Source: Sthenelais limicola | Taxonomy: Eukaryota > Annelida > Polychaeta > Phyllodocida > Sigalionidae | Reading direction: 5' to 3' | DNA length: 64,000 bases | Assembly (NCBI GenBank): GCA_942159475.1 | Contig: OW804095.1 | Coordinates: 53,038,773 to 53,102,772 of the forward strand | Notes under the pieces: generated by a model | Told to the model about the DNA's origin: nothing | The model's input: only the letters and a program-made list of their open reading frames with translations | Database searches by the model: none | Position numbers and translations under genes: made by a program | Shown: piece after piece, positions 57,843-64,000 of the stretch | Layout: the number at the start of each line of letters is the position of its first letter | How positions within the stretch are numbered: the first letter of the stretch is position 1

Positions 57843-58997
57843 TTAATGCCTCCGGGACGTACTCGCTGTATGGTCAGCGAGAAGAGTCTCCGTAGAAGAT
57901 TGGGTGACGTTAATGGGCTTTTGGTAAAACTTTCTAAAAGTATTTTCGTCACGCCATAATGCTCTCTGCATGATAGTCTGGATAGGCACGTGAAGAGAAG
58001 CAAGCTTTGAAGTAGTCGCACTTCTAACCGAATGAGCCTTAAAGGTAGAAGTGTCCAGGCCACTGGCCTTCATAGTACAACGAATATACTTAGCAATAGT
58101 GGCGTTACCCACAGGCTTGTGTGGAGCCGCAAAACTTATAAATAAAGGTCCAGAAACTGAACCTTGAGCATCCTTAGGACGATATCTTGCTGTTCTCTCA
58201 AGATAATAGCGAAGACAGGAAATAATACACAACTTCTTGTTCTGGTGATAAGCTTCCAAAGCAATCGACCCAAGAGAACGACCCACACGTGAGGTCTTTA
58301 TCATTTCGGAAAGTAAAATTGTAGCCTTATTCCTAGAGAAAACAATGTTCTCGCACTTAATTGTCTGTAAGGTCTGAACTCGCTGACTTGTAACTAACAT
58401 AAGTAAAGTCGCGGTCCTGTGTGTCAATTCAACCAAAGATAAGTTTGATAGAGGGAACAGCGTCTCTATGTGTGACAAAACAATATTCGGATCCCAGGTC
58501 TCTGAATATCTAGTCTTAGGAGGACGGACTCGAAACATTCCGTCCACCACACGACGGACAACTTCCAAAGTTCCAAAGGTGTTGTCACCAAACTTTCCAA
58601 AAATAATAGAGAGTGCACACCTGGCACTTCCAATGGCCGCAAAAGAGTGACCATCGTCAAACAAATCACAAAGAAACTCAATGCCATGGTTTATGTCCTT
58701 GGTCGTATCGCTGATGTTATTAATGTAACAATACATCCTCCACTTCCGGAGATAAGTCTTATAAGAACGGCGGGTATTCAACGCCCAGCTATTTCTGACG
58801 TGCTTCCTAGCACGGGAAGAAACGTTAAGACTTCGAATATGGCGTTCTAGAAGAGAACAGCGAGAAGTGGTATTCTTTCCATCTTTGGATCCTGAAGCTT
58901 CTCCTTGTGGGGGATAAGATTTCTTGGACGACGCCTGAACTTCAGGAGCGCCCTGCTTTCCGCTATTACTTGGGAGTACCATGGTTGACCCTCCCAA
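57843..58997 (-). CDS. DIRS tyrosine recombinase
   Basis: An intact 384-codon ORF, the integrase of the DIRS element, expected to insert the circular DNA intermediate. Residues about 65-150 form the SAM-like core-binding domain (NTRRSYKTYLRKWRMYCY). The catalytic domain has Arg206 in TSQRVQTLQ, His322 and Arg325 in AHSVRSATTSKL, and the nucleophile Tyr358 in TFRKFYQKP. The first 50 residues overlap the end of the RT/RNase H frame (58997-58847), as is common in DIRS elements. The start at 58997 is the first ATG and the true start could be internal. All key residues are present. Confidence 0.92.
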   Translation of the reverse strand: MGGSTMVLPSNSGKQGAPEVQASSKKSYPPQGEASGSKDGKNTTSRCSLLERHIRSLNVSSRARKHVRNSWALNTRRSYKTYLRKWRMYCYINNISDTTKDINHGIEFLCDLFDDGHSFAAIGSARCALSIIFGKFGDNTFGTLEVVRRVVDGMFRVRPPKTRYSETWDPNIVLSHIETLFPLSNLSLVELTHRTATLLMLVTSQRVQTLQTIKCENIVFSRNKATILLSEMIKTSRVGRSLGSIALEAYHQNKKLCIISCLRYYLERTARYRPKDAQGSVSGPLFISFAAPHKPVGNATIAKYIRCTMKASGLDTSTFKAHSVRSATTSKLASLHVPIQTIMQRALWRDENTFRKFYQKPINVTQSSTETLLADHTASTSRRH

Positions 58998-60839
58998 TCC
59001 GGAACCACAAGAATAGCTGCTGCCTTCTCCATCTGAATCTTCTGAAGACAGCGGCCCACCAGTCTAAAAGGTGGGAAAATATAAGGAAGATCAAACATAT
59101 TCCAATCCAAAGTGAAAGCATTCACAAAAGAAGATAATGGATCAGGGAACCAACTGGCGAACTGATCCACCTGATAGTTGTGCCTGGATGCAAACAGGTC
59201 AATGTCTGGAGTACCTAAACCTTCAACAATGCGCTGAAAAAATGATCGGATTCAACTGCCACTCCGTATCATCAGAAAGATGTCTGCTAGCAATATCTGC
59301 TAAATCATTCTCAACTCCAGCTATATGAGCTGCGGACAGCCAGTTATTCTGCTGCTCCGCCCAGCTCCAAATCTCTCTTGCTACCATATCACATTCCTTG
59401 GACTTCGACCCACCAAACTTGTTGATATAGGCCACCGTAGTGACATTGTCACTCCTAATTAAGATATGTGTATCAGACACATCTCTTAAAAGAGATAACA
59501 CACCATACTGAACAGCAAGAGTCTCTTTCACATTGATATGATGGAGTTCTTCTACATCAGTCCACAGGCCTTTAGCGGTTTGGGTGTCAAGAACCGCTCC
59601 CCAGCCAGTATCACAAGCATCGGTAAACAAGGTGATTGTAGGAGAGAAGGTACGAATATTCCTGACTCTCCAAGGCAAATTCTCTGCCCACCACAGAAGA
59701 TCATCAAACGCCCTTGAGGATAATTTCATCTTTGCCGAGAAATCTCCAGAGTTCCAAGTAAGAGCGGAAGTCTTGTCACGCTCCAAAAACCTGTAGTGAG
59801 CCATGCCGTAGTCAATGCCCTTGCACAAATCCACAAGAGTACCTATTAGGGAGGCAACCGCTTGAATAGTATGTAACTTTCCTTGATTGTCCAAGAAGAA
59901 AAGAACATTGCGAAGAGCTGATTGTCTTTTATCCTCTGGAGGATAAACTTCCATTCTAGCTGAGTCCAGGATATAACCCAGAAACTTCATCTGTTTCTGA
60001 GGAACTAAAGAAGATTTCAACGGATGAACGAAGAAACCAAGTTCATGAAATAGTTCTAACACAATCTGCAAGGAGTTGAGGCAGTCATCAGTAGACTGGC
60101 CCCAAATAAAACTGTCATCAATGTAAGAGAAGGCATGGCCCCCTCGAGCATGAACTTCTGAAAACACTGGGTGAAGAATCTTTGTGAAGATATAGGGAGC
60201 TGAAGTAAGGCCGAAAGGCATACAGTTAAACTTGTAAAACCTCTCCTTCCAAGGAAAGGTAATGAATCTCTTAGCATCATCACGAAGAGCCAAAGAGAAA
60301 TAAGCTTCCAGCAAGTCCAGTGAGCACATAAAAGAATGAGGGCGAAGCATCTCCACGGCAGTCTGAAGACTATACATCTTGAAGTGTAGCTTTTGATGAA
60401 ACTTGTTCAGTTCAGTCAAATCAATGATCAAGCGCCACTTATCATTGGGTTTAGGTACTACAAACACATTCGAAAGGAAGGAAATCTCCTTCTCCTGAAT
60501 CACATCCACCACTCCCTTGTCAATTAACTTTTGAACTTCAGAGTCCACTGCCTGTTGGCGAATGGGGCCAAAATTATATTGACCTTGACGATAAACTTGC
60601 ACAGGTGGCTTTACAAAATTTAGTGACACTCCAGACACTAAAGAAATGATTTCAGGATCAGATGTAACAGTAAGCCAGTTGGTAATATAATGTTGAATAT
60701 TCCCAGGCACAAAACGAAGAGGAACGACCCCCGAGGGAGTCAAGGTGCCTTGAGAACTAACAGAAGAGGAAGTCTGTTGACTAACTACCTCTAATATCGT
60801 CGGTTGTCGGACCTCCGGTCGTACCGACTGTCCCTCCAA
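58847..60839 (-). pseudogene. DIRS reverse transcriptase-RNase H, one frameshift
   Basis: The frame 60839-59223 (538 codons) holds the RT with KWRLIIDLTELNKF, FMCSLDLLEAYFSLAL and MPFGLTSAPYIF, and the catalytic YIDD at residues 239-242. RNase H follows with TLFTDACDTGWGAVL, then INVKETLA and ADIASRHLSD. It stops at HC right after a TTTTTT run (59237-59242). In the -1 frame the protein continues as QRIVEGLGTPDIDLFASRHN to 58847, the conserved C-terminal block of DIRS RT proteins. So the stop reflects a one-base change in the run, or frameshifting. The start overlaps the gag end by 49 nt. Confidence 0.88.
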
Positions 60840-62360
60840 TCGTAGTAGCTGTCCCGACGGTCGTAATCGTCGCGGCGTCTGCGGGCCTGGTAACGGTACC
60901 CCTGTCCTCGTTGACGGCCCCTTCCACGAGAAGGGTTGGAGTTTTTTGCTCCTCCACCCTTCTGTTGTCCAGAGTTGTTGCTATTATTAGAAGAGCCCTT
61001 CTGTTGACCCTTATTAGCAGACTTAGCACCCTTCTGAGCAGACGTAGTAACAGAAGTATCCACAACCACAGACAGCTTCTTACTCTGGTCCATGGACTTA
61101 ATGTTCTGTTCAAGATCAGGACCAAACAGATGAATAGGCGTCGAAGGAAAACGCTTAGTATTGGTCGCCATTTCCTTGTAGGCCTCCTTGATGAATGGGG
61201 ACAAGGCTGTGCGCCTAGACTTGGTGAGAATATGATGTGAGTAGAACCCAAGCAGACTCACCCCATCAGCAGCTACAAATGCAGTGGCCTCAGCAGAAGC
61301 TTGAACAGAAGCAGTAAACGCTTCAGTTTTCTTCAAAAGTGCCTTAAGGTGGGCAGCATCTTCTTCCTCTGCCTGGCAAAGAAGCGGAAAAAGGGTAGAG
61401 AGCTCCTTTAGCAGGTCTGCCTGCGCCATGGCTAAATCACGAATAGTCATCAAATTGTCACCACACTGCACAAAAGCGATATTGGCTGAGAGAACAGTTC
61501 CTTGCAACTTTTGAAGGCCATTGTCATCATTTTGCGCGTTTCTGTTCAAAGCACCCCAAACTTCAGTTGGAATAGAAGGGATACGCAACTCCTCAACATT
61601 GGATGGACGTTTGTACTTAGCTTTCATCTCGTCAAGTACTTTACCCGTGGGCGGTGCGTTGAGAATACCAGAAACAAAGGTGCGAAACTCATCATTGTGG
61701 ACAGCCACACCCACTGAATCATCAAGGGAAAGTTGGAGAATCCGACCCCCTGAACAGGCTTGGCTTGGGCGGAGGGTCTACCACTTCTCCGTCCTCGAGG
61801 ACCTTGTCCTTGTTTACATCAGGAACGGAAGCGGAAGCAGTGACAGTAGCTGAAGGCTTCCCAGAAGACTTAGGAGCTTCCGCCTTGTCCGAGGATTTTA
61901 ATGGCGGACTTGGTGACCTACTTATATCATGAATCCCACGTGCGCGTGAGCGATAAAGGGGGGACCTCGACCTAGACCTAGAACGATATCTTCTAGGGCT
62001 CCTAGATCGGAAACGATGACGATCAAAGTCCTCCTTATCATAAAGAGAGTACTCACAGTTGCGAAAATAGTCATAATCCCGAGACCCCGGGAACCCACGA
62101 GGTGGCATGGGAGAGCTAGGCTCACATCGACCAAGCTGTTGAGAGAGCATCCAACGATCCATGTCGGCAACTCTGGCAGCCAAATCAGTAGAAAACTTGT
62201 TATTCTGGTCGAGAGAGACCTGAATAGACCTCAGGCTCTCTAAGAAAGTGGACATGTCCATAGAGTTCTTACTATTCGCAGGTTGAGCACAAGTAATATC
62301 CTCTCCAGAAGTGATGGCAGTCGGCGGAGGAGTCGACGGAACTGTCTGAGAAGCATCCAT
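60791..62360 (-). pseudogene. DIRS gag-like protein, one frameshift
   Basis: The first frame, 62360-61722 (212 codons), starts MDASQTVPSTPPPT and has an RS-rich stretch (RSPRRYRSRSRSRSPLYRSR). The second frame continues from about 61750 as RILQLSLDDSVGVAVHNDEF to 60791, ending in a Gly/Arg/Tyr-rich nucleic-acid-binding tail (RGRGRQRGQGYRYQARRRR). The break falls at a five-base G run (61746-61750 as C on the + strand). One G fewer would join the frames into about 520 codons. It is likely a structural or RNA-binding protein of the particle. Confidence 0.82.
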
Positions 62361-62736
62361 GTCTAGAAGTTAAATCCAATGAAGCACAACGAAGAAAGTC
62401 AAAGTCAGTATGAGAACTAGCCTTCGCAAGAAGAACTAGGTCAAGTCTGAAGCCACGAGGCTGAGGTTGACAGGGGCTAGGAGAAAAGTATTTCCTTCAA
62501 AAGGACAGAATACTACTCCACCAAGAATTAGGAGGATAAATTTCCACTCCTAAGAAAAGGCTTAGCACAAAATGTCGAAATTCTAGAAGAAAGTTGACTT
62601 GAAAACGCTAAAAAAGCGAAAAAGGTGAGGAGTTCACACTGTAAAGGACCGAACGCATGAATGCAATCCGGTTGACTGGCTACTGCGCTCCGCGTCTCCT
62701 GTGTCCTGCCGCCACCTAGAGGCGGCGACGGACAAT

Positions 62737-63117
62737 AAGTAAATCTTTTTGATGTGCGAATATAATTTTTAACATTAAAATTTCAATGTTTTCATTGGAA
62801 AATGAGAGATCTTTATTGACAACATATGTAAGGCCATTTTTCACGTAGCAACACACACCACCACCCCCTTTTTCCTTACCAGTAACTACATCTAGAACTT
62901 CTCTGTCATTTCTGACTATGTTATTATAGCCTTGTAATTTGAAGTCTATATCCCTGTCTTGTTCGTGTAAAAATGTTTCTGAGCATGTTAGTACTTCAGG
63001 TGTTAATTTGCTAAAGGTATTCTTAAAGTTAGACCAATTAGCTTTTAAGCTTCTAACATTGCAATGAACCATGCTGAATCCTCTGGCTATAGTCTTCTTG
63101 ATTTCACTATACATGGT
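62737..63117 (-). pseudogene. CR1-like LINE, 5' third: start of endonuclease
   Basis: Reading 63114 downward: GFSMVHCNVRSLKANW, VLTCSETFLHEQDRD, GGGGVCCYVKNGL, then FAHQKDLLIV at the DIRS junction. These are the Asn and Glu motifs of the AP-like endonuclease, the half missing from 57416 downward. Any ORF1 of this LINE would lie upstream (beyond 63117), and I recognise none there. Confidence 0.9.
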
Positions 63118-64000
63118 TCTTTGAGGTTTTTATGCTTGTCATTCGAGCTACAGGACATCCCGTCTCACAAGACCACAATTCATAAGCCTTAGTTCCTGCC
63201 GAAAATGATGTGAAAAGATAATGGAGATGATGATGAGGGTGATTAAATCTCATGGTTTGAGCTATCACTTACAATAAGATGTGTGCGTAAGAGTAGATCG
63301 GAATGAGTCTGGTTATTAATCACTATCCACAACAATACGTGATAAGGAGATCAGGGTGATCGAGTTGAAATCTCTAAGCATCTCTAAGCATCTCTAAGCA
63401 TCTCTAAGCATGCACTAGGAAAACTGAATATTTATATTTAATCAGTAATCAGTTCGACGGGGTAGTAGTCTATGACTACTTCTGGGACATAATTATTAAG
63501 ATAAAAGGGCTAAGCTAGGATCAATGGACTGCAATTAGTATGTAATGCATCTGACCTATTTTAAGCTGCATTTTTCTGTTAAAATGACTTGTTCAGTTGA
63601 ACAATTGTATGTAGGTCATCCGGTATATAACTCTCAGATGGATACATGCAAGACTTTGACTTAGGTATAGATTCGAGTAACAACCTTCAGCTACATATGA
63701 ATGTATCTGACCTGTTTTAAAGCTGCATTTTTTGTTTAAAATGACTTGTTCGGCTGAACAATTGTATGTAGGTCATCCGGTATATAACTCTCAGATGGAC
63801 ACATATGAGAATTGACTTAGGTATAGATTCGAGTAACAACCCTCAGGCACATAAGACAGTATACAAGGCAAGATGTCCTGTGTATAAATATTCATGTGTT
63901 AACACCACAATATTGACTGAGTAAGTGACAGTGAATGACAGTCCGGTATACAATATTCACAGACTAGTATCATGTAACAATACAAGCCTTCAATTTGCAT
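63118..64000. other. Region upstream of the CR1-like LINE, tandem repeats only
   Basis: No coding sequence was recognised. It may be LINE 5' UTR or flanking DNA. It holds four exact copies of TCTCTAAGCA at 63371-63410 and the 156-bp tandem repeat listed next. Confidence 0.5.
63545..63855 (+). repeat. 156-bp tandem duplication
   Basis: Copies at 63545-63700 and 63701-63855 share CAATTGTATGTAGGTCATCC, GGTATATAACTCTCAGATGG and TAGGTATAGATTCGAGTAAC, with scattered differences. The tandem layout in front of a LINE endonuclease resembles promoter monomers of some LINE 5' UTRs. Confidence 0.88.

Larger units (their letters stand above)
57417..62736 (-). mobile_element. Full-length DIRS element with inverted repeats and ICR
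   Basis: Order on the - strand is 5' inverted repeat, gag, RT/RNase H, tyrosine recombinase, internal complementary region, 3' inverted repeat. A 33-bp stretch at 62674-62706 is exactly inverted at 57492-57524. The element splits the CR1-like endonuclease between KDLL (62737 side) and NIGVIS (57416 side). Joining the flanks there keeps the LINE frame, and no target duplication remains, as expected for recombinase-mediated integration. The two apparent frameshifts (gag and RT) may make this copy defective. Confidence 0.93.

Noticed and set aside
1..64000. tRNA or rRNA genes
   Set aside because: None seen by eye on either strand. A covariance-model scan would be needed to exclude degenerate or SINE-like copies.

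Overview
The window is nuclear DNA of an animal, most likely an aquatic invertebrate. It has AT-rich, intron-bearing genes, metazoan-only families (furry, fukutin-related protein), poly(A) signals, and a dense load of CR1-like, L1/Tx1-like, DIRS and cut-and-paste transposons. The phylum cannot be resolved from sequence alone.

Only three host genes are well supported. (1) The last exons of a furry-like gene lie on the + strand (14-4193). (2) A complete eight-exon replication factor C subunit 3 gene lies on the - strand (6452-11805, 355 codons, all splice junctions in phase). (3) A single-exon FKRP-like/LicD type II membrane protein lies on the + strand (36839-38599). A possible orphan first exon sits at 26057-26154.

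The rest is layered mobile DNA. Region 12.4-22.7 kb holds an ORF joining an L1-ORF1-like RRM region to a NADAR (YbiA-type) domain, followed by an SGNH-hydrolase ORF. The second ORF is split by a 7.06-kb terminal-inverted-repeat element. That element duplicated a TA target, contains about 2.1 kb of polypyrimidine and hosts a smaller TA-flanked element. Region 23.7-25.4 kb is a LINE endonuclease fused by deletion to the end of its reverse transcriptase. Region 26.7-28.6 kb is a TA-flanked element with a 25-bp minisatellite. Region 29-34 kb holds reverse-transcriptase debris of LINE and DIRS type. Two GC-island elements (34.3-36.3 and 40.0-41.5 kb) surround the FKRP-like gene, whose 3' UTR is interrupted by an antisense L1-like insertion with a 14-bp target duplication overlapping the stop codon. 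Region 43.5-49 kb holds two further L1-like copies and several MITEs.

The right end (51478-63117) is one - strand CR1-like LINE split into three pieces. A 5.3-kb DIRS element (gag, RT/RNase H, tyrosine recombinase, inverted repeats and internal complementary region) sits in its endonuclease. An L1-like LINE sits in its reverse transcriptase. That second LINE carries a 2.5-kb TIR element filled with a higher-order minisatellite. The insertion order can be read from target duplications and restored frames.
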